Notes: generated by a model not told the origin, from the letters alone. DNA of 64,000 bases from Cycas panzhihuaensis (GCA_023213395.1 CM041465.1:12834001-12898000), one strand, 5' to 3'. Shown: positions 35,404-47,189, counted from the stretch's first letter. Made by a program: numbers and translations.

Positions 35404-35744
35404 CTTGAACTTCTAGAATTCATGAAGATGTATTATGTAGTGAATGTTGAGAATTTGAAGATGTTCGAGCCATCCATATTGGATGAAGATGAAGATAGAG
35501 TTCCACTCTTACTAAATCCAGAGGAGTTGCAAATAGAGAAAGAGGAACCAATGCAAAATAATTGCATTCTTTAAAGGAAGTAGACCAAGACTTGAAGAGG
35601 CATAATCAAGTCCTTTAGAATTATAGAAAAAGGATAAGTACCTAGCAAAGCAAAATGGTACAATAAAGAGATAAGGAAAATCAAATTCCCTCATCTACAA
35701 TTATAAAGTTCATGAGGCCATGAACTCCTAAAAAATAGGAGTTC

Positions 35745-36964
35745 TGATATGTTTTTAGATCTTTAAGTTCATAATACTCTTAAAATACCTTGTTTTTCAT
35801 GTTTATGATCTTCATTTAGTAGAAAAATGCCTTAAGAGGCTTAAAAAATTAAAAAAAAAATGCAATTGCAACTGCAACCAAGTGCAACCAACTACAACTA
35901 AGTGCTACCGGGTGGTCTACAACTGCAACTAGTGCTACCGGGTGGTCTTCAAGTGTAACTAAGTATAATTGATTGGTCTACAAGTGTAACGAACTACAAC
36001 CAAATAGTTTGTAAGTGCAACGTCAAGTGAAATTGAGTGCAACTATAGGTACAACCTTACAGACTGAGATGCAACCCTGCAGACTGAGGCGCAACCCTGT
36101 GGACTACGGTGCAACTTTGCAGACTAAGGTGCAACTCTGCGGACTGTAGGAAAACGGAAAATGAAAAAATAAAAAAAACAGTTACATTTTTGGTGGGGTA
36201 AACGAAGTCTATTTTGCACAAAATTTTAGGAGGATCTTTTCACACATGTCCTCTACACGATTAAAGAGAAAAACCTTCTAATTAAATGGATTTAATTAAG
36301 ATTTCTTTAACCGTTTTAAATCCGTTGAAGAACAGAAAAACAGAAAACGCGTTGCGGAAGAAATACGTATTATAGGGTTTATAATAGTAATATCTTGGCA
36401 CAAAGGAAAAGATAGAGGATGCCAGTAACCATAAACGCAGTACGAGGAGCAAGACAAGAGGAAAGATTCTCCAAAATTACTTTCCGCTTGAGAAAGAATG
36501 GCTCAAAAAGTATATAATCTGTGCAGGAGAGGGAAAATGATGGAAGTGTATAAGAAGCGACAAAGCAGCACCAAAAATCCATTATGAGGATAGAAAAGGA
36601 GCCCAAGAAAGTGAAGTTGCAGCCAAGGAAGGAAAATAGTAGCTGCAACAGTCTAAGAAAGAGACGTCAACAGATTTCTTCACCAAGAAAAGAGATTTTT
36701 TTGGTTATCGGCAACCAAAACTCTATGCAAACTTTAATGACAGTGGTTCCAAAGAATGTGTAGCAGCCCAAAAAGTGCCCAGCACTCAGTTCTACTCTCC
36801 CAACTTGCTATAGTAGTCCTTTGCATGCTCAATAGAGCACAAAAAAGAAGGAGTTTTGTAAGAAAATTTAAAAGATCTTTAAATTAATATAATATTGTTG
36901 TAAATTTATTCTGGATTTGTTTCAATTGGATTAAGTCTTCACTTTTATATAAAAATTCAAATCA
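35745..36964 (+). repeat. 3' LTR of Gypsy element 4
   Basis: It matches the 5' LTR over its whole length. It starts TGATATG right after AAAAAATAGGAGTTC and ends TTCAAATCA at 36964. The minus-strand open frames that appear at the same relative place in both LTRs (about 30424-30651 and 36379-36648) lie in repeated LTR sequence and differ in start, so I do not call them genes. Confidence 0.9.
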
Positions 36965-36969
36965 GATAA

Positions 36970-37881
36970 GATCCTAAATGCTAAGTAGGTGGTTCCAAAT
37001 ATGCTCCTCTAATAAACCGTATACACACATAATTTATTTTTTGTTTCTTTTTCTTTTCTTTTCTTTTTTTATTTCTTACCTTTAGAAGAGCATATATGTA
37101 GATAAGTTAGATTATGTAAAGTAAGTGTGGAGATGGGTCAATCCATGGGGAGGATAAGTAAACCCATTATTTAAGCTATACTTTAATAGATGGCATAAGG
37201 AAACCATGGGAGATTAGTGAAGGAGGTCAAACCTTAAACTATCAAGGGAAAGTTGTATAAGTACCTTGAGTGTCTATCATGGGACATTCATGGAATGAGG
37301 TTGTTAGGTCAGTGAACATGAGGAACTAAGGCTCCCTACTATAATGAGAGCTAAATAGGGACATAATAAACTCATGTCCAAGTAATGAGTCAGTTGGGAT
37401 GATAAGTATACAAGACTAAGGTCATAAGCTAAGAAGTTAAGCAATTTGTAGGTGGACCATCATGTAGATGATGCTAATATAAGGTGGCTAGAGGCACCTA
37501 AAGCTCAATTAAAGGGAATGATGAATGTAAAATAGGACCCATGGGCTAAGGATATGGCTAGATAGAGGTCATAATAGTAATGGATTAAGCTATAGATGTT
37601 GTCATGCAAGTGTAGTAGCAATCTCAAATAGTGAAAAGGTATAGCATGTGAGAATAAAGTGTGGGTTAAGTGGTGTTGGATACCAAATGAGATAACATGA
37701 GCAAGTCATGCAAGACTAGTGTTGCAAAATGGTCTTATGGACTATAAACACTGAAATATAAAGAGATGATTAGGTTGGGATTAGAAAGGATCTCTCTTGT
37801 GGTAAAAAGGGTCATTAATGTCATTTACTAAAGGAAAAATGGGCCAAAACTTGGGCTTAAAGCAAGTATGACTAAGAGGTG
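36970..37881. other. Unassigned sequence
   Basis: No domain, LTR or significant open frame is visible between Gypsy element 4 and the TRIM. Confidence 0.4.
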
Positions 37882-37886
37882 GTGAT

Positions 37887-38198
37887 TGTTGGACTATGGT
37901 TGGTTCACTTGTCAAGGAGTCCTCTTCCCAAATAGCCCGTAGGCTTTTGGTATAATGATAAGTCACAAGTGGTATTAGAGCCCAGGTTCAAGATTCAAAT
38001 CCTATGCATATTCCAAACAAATCACCTTTCCTTGACGGGGTCCCCATGTACCCCCTAATTCAGGTGGAATTATAACATAAGTGATACATGCTATGGCAAC
38101 CTCCTTATCACGAGGGAGAGTTAGACTATGTTGGTTCACTTGTCAAGTAATCCTCTTCCCAAATCACCTGTAGGCTTTTGGTGTAATAGTAAGTCACA
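37887..38198 (+). mobile_element. TRIM (miniature LTR retrotransposon)
   Basis: Two direct repeats of about 80 bp (37887-37967 and 38119-38198) share blocks such as GGTTCACTTGTCAAG, CCTCTTCCCAAAT and GTAGGCTTTTGGT. Directly after the first lies TGGTATTAGAGC (37970-37981), one C/T change from the initiator-Met PBS. A purine run GAGGGAGAG precedes the second repeat. The internal part is only about 150 bp and non-coding. Flanks GTGAT (37882-37886) and ATAAT (38199-38203) fit a 5-bp duplication with two G/A changes. Such elements move with pol from other LTR elements. Copies elsewhere in the window were not seen. Confidence 0.82.
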
Positions 38199-38203
38199 AT
38201 AAT

Positions 38204-39120
38204 GACCATGTCAATGAAAAGGAAGCATAGTACATATTGTAATGGTCCCAACAAATCAAATGGGGTTGAAAATTGGCATCATAAGGTTAAGTTATAAGTG
38301 TCTATAAATTAGGTTTCTTTAATTCATTTTTTAGTTCAATTTAAAATTTGATTGTTAAGAAATTATTAAGGAAACCTTTCCATTTTATAACCCTAAACCT
38401 TCTCATGATCACTAAGGATAAACAAACTATTGGATTTATAAATGGGTGGAGTCATTAGATCTAGAATTTAATAATGTCCATTGTGAAACCTAACTTAGTG
38501 AGTAAATTATATAAATTTATTTTAAATTGTAAGTTTTTTATATTTTTATTATTATTAGGATTATACCCTAAGTTGCTTGAATCCACCCAAACAGAGGTTA
38601 AATTATGCCCCACTTATGGCTAAAATAGGGTAATTTAATGCCCTAATCATTTTATATGGATCATTTTTTCTTTTTCTTTTTTTTTTTGGTATTTTTAGGT
38701 TTATTTTTTGTGTACCATAAGATTTTGTGGTACTATAAAATGATCTAGGAAAACCTAGTGGCACCTCAAAAATATTTATGGTATAAGATAGAAAAAATAA
38801 AGTTAATAAACCTACTAATAATCACCCCCTAAATCAACTCATGTGGATCATATTTTAGTATGTGATTGGCCTAGATCTATTGTAGACTATCATATCTCAT
38901 GATTCATGTTATTTTGTAGGTTCTTTCTACAATAGACAATCATGAAAACATTAGTTTTCTTATGCTAAGCCATTCTTATGTAATGACAAATCAAGATATG
39001 GATATTTTGAGGCAATGTAGACTATTATTGGTGACCGTGATATGATAGTATGCATCTAATCAAGCTTTGCTACTAGATATTATGTCCTATTGGGACTAAT
39101 GATAATAAGTTTTCCACTTA
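38204..39120. other. Unassigned sequence upstream of the PMD ORF
   Basis: AT-rich, no clear coding. It holds the hairpin ATTTT-GTGGTACTAT-AAAAT at 38722-38741. Confidence 0.4.
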
Positions 39121-39366
39121 CTAAGTGTTGGGGATATGACTATCTTGTCACAAGATGCAAGGAGGCTATTGGGGTTGTTGGTGAGGGGAGCACCTCTAGA
39201 GTTAGGGATATTTCCTAATATGGAGGAAGCACATAGAGCAGTAGCTTTTTATTTCTATAGTAAAGGCAAGTAGGACCATATGGGAGGTAGTATGAGAAGG
39301 GTCATGACCTTTGGCATTCCTCAATCAAGGAAGTTAATCATATTCATTATTCTATTCTAGATATCC
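39121..39366 (+). pseudogene. Plant mobile domain (PMD) fragment
   Basis: The reading Val-Gly-Asp-Met-Thr-Ile at 39127, then Asp-Ala-Arg-Arg-Leu-Leu-Gly-Leu-Leu-Val-Arg-Gly, has the shape of the plant mobile domain family (gene-like domain found both in host genes and in transposons). It aligns for about 80 residues with the minus-strand ORF at 61899-61651, including the later Ile-Pro and Arg-Lys-Leu-Ile pair. Stops at 39271 and near 39358. The function of the domain in elements is unknown. Confidence 0.6.
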
Positions 39367-39404
39367 CAATGGTAAAATTATTAAGAGGTAATGGGGTATC
39401 CATT

Positions 39405-40318
39405 GAGATAATGATGAAGAGGGGGATGAGGATGTAGAGGAGTAGTTGGTGGTCATTAAAGATGTCATAGGTGAGGATAAGGATGTAGTCAAAGCTAAGG
39501 AGAAGGGAGTCATTGAGGGAAAGGAGGCACATGATACTAATATAGAGGGTAAGCCAACTGGCCAGGTAACCATATGAGTAGAGGGAGTTGCTCCTCTAGG
39601 AGGTCACACCCTTTCACTTATATTTTATCTATTCTTTTGAGTTTATATTTTAGCTTGATTTCCTATATATGATAATGACTAATTAGTCTAGATGTTTCCT
39701 TGGTAGGTGAGGGTTTCACTCCTAAGTTTGTATATTATGTGATCAACGAGATCATTCTCATGGTATACATGGAGGGGCAATCTCCCATTATAAATAATGG
39801 GGAGCTAGCATCAGTACAACCTTATATAGCAATATTTTCCCCCTTGATGAGGGCCATGGAGATGTGGAAAACTAAGCATCATGAGTTCCAAAGGAAGATT
39901 TAGGAGCTAGAGAGTCAAGGAGAGGGTGTTGTACCCCTAGTTATAGTAACTCCCCTTAAGGTGGTCCCTAGAGTAAAGACATAGATTGTAGAGCTATAAG
40001 GGAGGATGGAGGAAGTTGGAGGTAGATTAGAGAAGGTCCAACAAGAGAAGGAGGAGGTCCATTAAGAGGAGGAGATCAAATGAGAGAAGGACCACCTCTA
40101 GTTTAGATATGATCACCTCATGGACTAGATGGTGGCTCAATCAACGTGCAACTAGAGCAAGATTTTAATGGATTCTATACATCAATAGATAAGGGATGAG
40201 GAGAGTGAGGTAGGGCCATCACGGTACCCAAGACATAGTTTAGGGGGTAGCACCTAGACATTTGAGAGGAGGCCAACTTGTAGAGAGGGTGATACACCAT
40301 GAGAGGATGACATATATT
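39405..40318 (+). pseudogene. Acidic and coiled-coil region downstream of the PMD fragment
   Basis: A frame rich in Asp, Glu and Lys runs at 39405-39580. From 39700 a 67-codon open piece continues after a TAG into a long reading with Glu/Lys/Leu spacing (Gly-Arg-Met-Glu-Glu-Val, then Leu-Glu-Lys-Val-Gln-Gln-Glu-Lys) to about 40318, likely a coiled coil. Its position suggests it was the C-terminal part of the PMD protein or a second ORF of the same element. Several TAG codons are at plausible Gln positions. Confidence 0.45.
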
Positions 40319-42439
40319 AGAGAATTATAATAGAGGAATGTTATACCTCTAGGGATATAATGTCATATATCTTAGAGCCTATTTAGGCAATCATATACCC
40401 CTTGTAAGGATTTTAGATCCCTCGTGGTATATTATACATATTTTCAATTATTGCACTTTATATACATAGATATGGGAGCTAACTTTTGTTTCCCTATTCT
40501 TTCGTTTTTATGTACTTTTTCACCAAAACCTTTTCTTAATCAACCTTTATATTCATTAACAAGTATCTTGCTTAATTTATACTTAATCTAATTAATTGGA
40601 AGCTAGTTCTATGTGTGTTGGATTATGTTTTGGTGAAATATAGTATTAATTTTGTGGATGATTTAGGTTGGATGATGATGATTGTACTATTATGTTTTTA
40701 CATGCTAATGAGTGAAAACTATAGCAATATAATCTCACCTTTGTGATTATTTTGACTCACGTTTTTTTTTTTCCTTGAAACATTTCCTTGTTTCATTCTT
40801 TTTTTCTTGATTTTCATGTTTAAATTATCACTCTTTTATGATTACTTAGCTTTTTCTTAAGTTTTCACCCCTCTTAGGTTGCTCTTTTGCGTTGATGAAG
40901 TCATTTCTATTCAAAATTTATTAATAGAAGTTTACTTTGGCTATTGAATTATTAATTTTTACCTTATATTTCATCACATTGTTGGTTCTGCCAAAAATAT
41001 AATCGATCATGTTTTATTAAAGAAATCACATTTTTGGTTGTTAATAAAATATGACTAGTCACATTTTTTACTCTCATGCTTGAAAATATTTTAAACAATA
41101 TGCCAGTTTTACATGCTACTATCTAGATTTAATATAAACCTACTCCATTCATGCCTAGACCCTCTAAAACCATTTAGAGAGCATAGTTCAAATGAAGGGA
41201 GCTTGATGGTATGCTTTTAAGATGATTTTCTTAGAAGTTTGAGAGCTGCCTTTGTGGTTTTCGATCCCCATCGTTGAGAAAGAAGAAAGGAGTCAAGAGA
41301 ATAAGATTTAGAGATCTAATTGCTACTTGTATACTATTTGAATTCAACTTTTTGCTACTTCTTAAGGCACTTTGTTTGATACAACTTTTTACTTCAGGCT
41401 TCATCTCTTTGGTAAGATCTTTTCCACTATATTTTCTTTTGGTTTAGTGTTGTTTTAATGGTTTTTTATGATTAATTATTAGTCTCTCCTTCATTTGATT
41501 TTTGAAACTCTTCCAACTACATTTTTTTTCCTTGGGAAACCTTGGTTAGAAGGCCAACCCTTTATGGGAAACTAAGGGAGCAGACTATTGTGAAGAGAGA
41601 TCTACCTCTTCACCTCTAAATATAGCTACTTCTTCTTATTCTTTATAAATATCCAAACTTCCCAAGAGATTTTAGTCCCACTTTTTCTTCTTTAGATATT
41701 ATTGAGCTTCTTCTTTTCAATTTTCTCCTCCTTTTTTAGTTGTTTTAAGAGAAAAAATTTAGCAAGATTGGTCATAATAAAGGGTGATTGTTATTATGAG
41801 GCATAAAATATATCATTAAAGTAAAGATTTCTAAAATTGTTGGTGCTATATTCCTTAACTTTTGTCTTTATTTTCTCTCTTTTTGAAATATGCATATATG
41901 CATGAATGAAGAATCTTTGTAGCAAATGGATTCTGTATGAGGTTCATGGATCCCATGATGCTTAGAAGCCCCATGATAGAATCTCCTTAGCTTTTCAATC
42001 TAGTATTTGTTTTTAATGATATTAATACATAATTATTTACATGTGAGTTTTATGGATTACATGTCATCTTTAATCACTAAAATTATATTTGAAGTATCTC
42101 ACTTCTATTAAAATAACCATCAAAATTCAAAAATAGCATGTGCATAAGTTGAAAGGTTTTAGATAAGCATAACATGTTATTTTGACTTCCATTAAGCTAC
42201 ATACAACATTTTGTGTCATAGTATATGAATCTCATCTTTGTTGCTTTTATGCTTGAAGAGAAGTGTGTTTTACATCTTTAAGAGATAACATCTCTTTTAT
42301 TTTGGTGTTCTTTATTAAAAAAAAAAAAAAGAAATAATATGCATGGTTTACTTTCTTTGTTTGGCTTGAAAAGATAGTTACATCTTGTTGTTTCATTCCT
42401 CTTTCTTTTGTATTCTCTGGAAACATATTAAACTTTCCA
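40319..42439. other. Unassigned AT-rich sequence
   Basis: About 2.1 kb with no recognisable domain, LTR or long open frame. Several T-rich and A-rich tracts (for example 40761-40771 and 42317-42330). Confidence 0.4.
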
Positions 42440-42725
42440 TTGCTTAACCCTCTTTTTATTAAAGTAAACACAAAAAAGTTCAAACAATATAAGGAAAGTA
42501 ATCTCTAAGAAGGATACAAAAAACATTGTTAGCATAATTCTAGACTTAGATCTCCTATACTTGCTTGTGCAAGCTAGTGGATCCTAGTTTTCCTTCTTAT
42601 ATCCTAGGCTTTTATTATCACATATATATTTAAACTAAATGACACAAATAGATAGAGACTCCTTCTTAGGAGTTGGAAAAGGTGATCATTAGGTTCCTAT
42701 AGGCTTCATCTCTTAATTTTGACCT
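42440..42725 (-). repeat. Left arm of an inverted repeat (Gypsy-like gag remnant)
   Basis: The reverse complement aligns with 48035-48330 through several blocks, for example ACTCCTTCTTAGGAGTTGG (42658-42676) against the complement of 48089-48108, and GATCCACTAGC against a similar word near 48177. The two arms face each other with the gag-only element and the 46714-48034 stretch between them. Confidence 0.7.
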
Positions 42726-42731
42726 AAAACA

Positions 42732-42951
42732 TGTTAGAATATTAATGTACATTTGATTTATCCCACATGCAAGTGGGTCCTACTCTTCCAATATGACTTG
42801 TATTATAAATACAAAATATTGTGTATCATATGTAAGGTTGTTGTAATGATTTTCTTAATACAATGGAGGTACCTTAAGGGTATCGTTCAATCCTGTGGAG
42901 GTGTCTTTCATTCTATTTGTGAATATCTTATTGCAAGTCTATTTTCCTACA
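42732..42951 (+). repeat. 5' LTR of gag-only element copy 2
   Basis: It starts TGTTAGAATATTAATG and ends TTCCTACA. A TATA box TATAAATA lies near 42804-42811. The first 170 bp are nearly identical to 46531-46700. The palindrome CCCACATGCAAGTGGG (42762-42777) is also seen in copy 1. Confidence 0.9.
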
Positions 42952-42962
42952 TGGTATCAGAG
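42952..42962 (+). other. Primer binding site of gag-only element copy 2
   Basis: TGGTATCAGAG directly follows the LTR and is complementary to the 3' end of initiator tRNA-Met, the usual Copia primer. Confidence 0.88.
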
Positions 42963-45487
42963 TGTCCAGGGTAAAGTGAAGTAAGATTGAGAGAGGTAAT
43001 GTCTAATTGAGCAAGGTTGATGAAACCCTAATTCCTATTTGTGGAATGCTGCAGAGCTATAAGTTTATAATACGAAATTAATTCATATTTTCAAGGTATT
43101 CCTGCCCATGCCTGGATATGTATAGTATAAATGATATATATTAATCATTATTACCTTGTGTGTTCTTTATTCAACCATTGTATATCTATTGTTATTTTAT
43201 AATGTTGTCTACAATAATTATATTGTTATCTATTATTATTTAGGGTTTGATTAATTAATTTCAGCCTCTTATCTACGACTTAAGTGCTAAACATATGTTT
43301 ATCTAAGTCATACTTGATACATCATATCCTATAGATATTTGCCTACGTGATAATGCTCAACTCTCTATATTTTGATCATGTATCTGCAGTCAAGTCAACT
43401 GTCTGATTTTTAATTGCGCATAGATATATGTAAATTATCGTACATATTTTTTGCCTTCCATTTGGTCTACATTGATGATTTTTAGCTAGCTGTGACATTT
43501 TTCACTACACAATCATATTCAAATGCCCACATGCTCACTTTGTTTATCATGCATGATAATCAAACCTAAACTTGCCATTTTCATTATTGTGAACCCCAAT
43601 TTTATTCGCTACAGTTTATGTACCCTACTTTTTTATCCATCATTGTTATAAAAATTCAAGGGGGTTAAATACTATGCCATATTCATGTGCATATCTGCCT
43701 CACCTACACTTATGACCAAAAATCAGGGGCAAACATATTGAGATCGATCGCTCTGGTGCTTTAATCCCTGGCAAGCAACCCAGGGCTCCCATAAATTGCC
43801 TTCCAAGCCTCCACCGCATTAAAGGCTAAATTATTATTGAGCTTGGGGCTGGCACTGGTGATTAAATACTTGGCACTGTCAAGCTCCTCCACGAATCAGA
43901 TGACACAGATTAAGAGACAATGACGCTCTTAGGGTTACTCCATGAATCCATGGTGCTGCTTTAGCTAGTGCTTTGATTGTTTCGCATTGTGGTGAAATTG
44001 GTCTTAGCCGTGGTGCCTTGGAGAGCCCTAGAAGCATTAACATATGCCCTCGTGGCTTGTTTTTTTTTCAGCAATATCAATCATCCCTAACCAAACTTAC
44101 ATGTTTGAATATATATCATATTAAAATTATTTTATGGTGTAGTGGAATTTCAATGCGTGAAGGAACATAAAATAAATAATTTGGTATGGCGCTAAGGATT
44201 GCAAGATCTCAGATCTTCGCTGTGAATCAATCATACTATGTCCACTCCAACCGATGTAGGCGTCACTCCAAAATCATGGGAATATTGTTCGTAGCCAGTT
44301 GGTGATAATATTTTTTTTTTCTGTATGCCCCTATCCATCACATGGATGATTTCTCTAAAGCTGTAGAGCACACAGCCTGATATAACTAGGTATACAATAT
44401 GGATGATGCATAATCCTACATAGATGGAACTATGATATTTAGATAATATTGGTGGAAAATAATTAGGGGTTCTATGGATTTGGTTTGGCTTCCATCGCAT
44501 TGCAGGGGAGTGGATTTGGCAATAGCCTCCTTCAGTTAGCTCAAGGCAAAGTGTTTGAAAAGGAAGAATGGAAGTAGCACCATGCAGTTGGTATTAGAGT
44601 TGATGCTAAAATTTCTATTTGCCCCTTAAAATTAAGATTGCAGCTCAATTGAAGAATTTTAGAAGTTTCAGTGTTGATGGTACACCAAAATAAAGCTGTC
44701 AGAACCATTTTGAAGCTTGTGTTATATACTCATCACCACCACCATGAAGATTACCTATTTTGTGGACTATTATCTGAAGAAGAGAAAACCCTTCAACACC
44801 CGTAGAGGAGACATCCCTGCACCAAGCTGTGATCACATTTCACATCATTCAATTCATATATGAGTGATATGAAGGGGCTATCTAGGCATCTAACATGCAT
44901 TTGCATAAGAAAGCATTGATGGAGAGATGAGTGATATAAGGTGATACGGTGCTCATTTGCGTGTGTTGAGTGAGGTTGGTGAAGAAACATGTATTATTTC
45001 TCTTATATGTGTTTGCGTGAGAGAGTTAGTGAGGTGATGATTTGGTGATTATGAACCTTTGTAACATGTAAGATTACTAGCATTTTTAAGGATGGGATTA
45101 GGCATGTTTGATGATGTGTTTTAATTGATTAAATGGGCAAAGAAGGATGATTTTTTGTTGAAGATATCTGAGTTACATGGAAGCAAAATTGTTGAGTGGT
45201 GTAATGGCATGAGTTATTTTTGGACAATCAAGTGAAGTGTGTGTCTTGGTAGCGACATATGACATGTATTATTGTCATGAGATTTATGAGGCATAGATTT
45301 GGTGAAGTGAGTATTTGGATTCTACCTGACTGGATGGTGATATGTGAACTGGATAAGGTAATGATGTGATGATGTGAGATATGAGACATGAGGAAATTTG
45401 TTGAGAGTGATCGATAGACAAGTTACCAATGATAAGTGAGTTTATTGATTGAAAAAATGGACGTGGCATGTAGAAATGACATTTACA
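42963..45487 (+). other. Long leader of gag-only element copy 2
   Basis: About 2.5 kb without a convincing ORF. The last 130 bp match the leader of copy 1 (4060-4180, reverse complement). The stretch 43735-44060 is noticeably richer in G and C than its surroundings and has no visible counterpart in copy 1. Confidence 0.5.
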
Positions 45488-46493
45488 ATCATGGAGAATA
45501 ATGATGTGGTTATATATGCTCCTAAGACAAATGAATATTACTTAAGGGATTCGTTTCTTCTAGTACCTAAATGCAATGGTGAAGACTACTTCTTTTGGAT
45601 AATTAAAATGAGATGTCTATTCATAGCTAGAGGTTTGTGGAAGATTGTTACTGATGAATATGATATCCCTAATGATGATGAAGAAAAAGAAATGCTTAAG
45701 AAGAAAGACAGAATAGCATTCATTATGATTTGTGCTACATTCAATGAGATTGATCTTCCTTCCAAATTCCATTTTGCTATTCCTATGATTCTACATGCAA
45801 GTAATGCTAAAGAAGCTTGGGATTTTCTAAGGGAAGTATTTGAACAAACTCCTGAAGAAACACAACAAATGATTGAAAAGGCAATTAAGGCTAGTTATGG
45901 TACAGGTATAATGAATGAAGAAAGTATCATCAACACTGATGAAATAGCATGTGAAGATGAAGAATGTCTGAGCACTGATGAAGCTTCTACTATTGAATGC
46001 ATTGATGAGATTACAGATGAAGACATTGAAAGGGATGAATTGATTTCAAGAGAAATTAAATCTAATGATCCTATAAAGGATGAGTCTTATATTGATGACA
46101 TTCCTTCTTTAAGCATTGATTCAAGTTCAAAAAGTATGTTAGGTGATAAAGATTCTGCTCTAAAGATTAAAGAAGTCATAGTTGTACATGATGATCAAGA
46201 GTTTATACAAGATAATGATGACAAGTAAGTTGTGAATGAAGATGGTTACTTACAAGATCTTCTTCAGACTAGACCAGCCACAATAAAGAATTAGGATTTA
46301 CATCAACATCGTTACTAGAGAATTGAAGATGGAAATCAAGCTAAGGACATCATCTTAAAAAGGCATTAGTATAGAATTGAAGATAAAAATCAAGATGAAG
46401 ACATCATTCTACAACAAAGACATCACTACAAGATTGAAGACAAGGATCAGGTTGAAGACGTCATTCTCAAGACATTTCCAAGGACAAAGTAAT
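45488..46493 (+). CDS. Gag-like protein of gag-only element copy 2 (with one premature stop region)
   Basis: Open in one frame from 45449 to 46228 (259 codons). I prefer the ATG at 45488, which matches the Met-Glu-Glu/Asn-Asn start of copy 1. Residues after it show Tyr-Phe-Phe-Trp-Ile-Ile-Lys-Met-Arg-Cys and Arg-Gly-Leu-Trp-Lys, the N-terminal pattern of Copia gag (DUF4219/UBN2), then Ala-Trp-Asp-Phe-Leu. The second half is very acidic. After the TAA at 46226 the same frame continues, with three TAG interruptions, to 46493, through three imperfect repeats of 17-21 residues built on Tyr-Arg/Lys-Ile-Glu-Asp and Asp-Ile-Ile-Leu. No zinc knuckle is visible. The protein would form the particle for its own RNA, if active. 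Confidence 0.8.
46280..46485 (+). repeat. In-frame tandem repeats at the gag 3' end
   Basis: Three units of about 51-60 bp with the core ATTGAAGAT/C...GAAGACATCATTCT. They are in frame with gag. Equivalent repeats occur in copy 1 (about 2960-3120, minus strand). Confidence 0.8.
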
Positions 46494-46530
46494 GCAAATA
46501 CAAATGACCTAAATGTACATTAAGGGGGAG

Positions 46531-46713
46531 TGTTAGAATATTAATGTACATTTGATTTATCCCACATGCAAGTGGGTCCTACTCTTCCAATATGACTTGT
46601 ATTATAAATACACAATATTGTGTATCATATGTAAGGTTGTTGTAATGATTTTCTTAATACAATGGAGGTACCTTAAGGGTATCGTTGGATCCTGTGGAGG
46701 TTGATTTCCAACA
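46531..46713 (+). repeat. 3' LTR of gag-only element copy 2
   Basis: It follows the purine run TTAAGGGGGAG. It is almost identical to the 5' LTR up to about 46700, then lacks about 37 bp present near 42911-42940 and ends CCAACA. Confidence 0.88.
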
Positions 46714-47189
46714 AAATAGAGGAATGATAATGTCATTTAGGGATACTTATCCTAGGCCCAAATGGAGCATACAACCTTTTTGGAAACCATACTAGGGAAT
46801 TACTATTTGTTATTTATTTAAAGTAATGGAAACTATGCCTCCTACCTAAAGAAGATCATTAAGACTTCAAGGTCTATCACCTAATTTTCAACTTCAACCC
46901 TCATAGTCTACTTATAAGGTTCCATCTTTTATGTTGATCCTTAGGAACATCAAATACATGACACTTATATTTATCCTCTAAAGATTCAACTCAATTGTAT
47001 GAGATACCAATGTAGCAAGGATACCTTGAATCTTCTTAGCTTCATGGTGGTGCTTCTCTTATGAATTCTTTCTTTGTAGAAGGAGAAGGTCTTCCCACTT
47101 AAGCACCCCTATCTTATTATGAGTTGGTTCTTAAAATGGTCCTTTCTCCCCTTCATATGCCAAGATATCAAGACCTTTTTACTTAGAGA

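Larger units (their letters stand above)
29831..36964 (+). mobile_element. Gypsy element 4, complete, with 1.2-kb LTRs
   Basis: A 7.1-kb Ty3/gypsy element with LTRs at 29831-31009 and 35745-36964, PBS at 31016-31027, gag, protease, RT, RNase H and integrase in that order, and a polypurine tract just before 35745. Flanks GATGA (29826-29830) and GATAA (36965-36969) form a candidate 5-bp target duplication with one G/A difference. The two LTRs are still very similar over 1.2 kb, so this is among the younger elements here. All ORFs are nevertheless broken. Confidence 0.92.
42732..46713 (+). mobile_element. Gag-only (TR-GAG type) Copia-like element, copy 2
   Basis: A 4.0-kb element with LTRs at 42732-42951 and 46531-46713, PBS at 42952, polypurine tract at 46521-46530, a leader of about 2.5 kb and one gag ORF. 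There is no protease, integrase or RT, so it must use pol in trans. The candidate target duplication is AAACA (42727-42731) and AAATA (46714-46718), one C/T difference. LTR identity between the two ends is high over the first 170 bp, and the gag is long and open, so it looks younger than copy 1 at 2678-7075. Confidence 0.9.

Noticed and set aside
42247-42483. 78-codon minus-strand frame with a Phe run
   Set aside because: It partly covers the left inverted-repeat arm and a poly-A tract, with no independent support as a gene.
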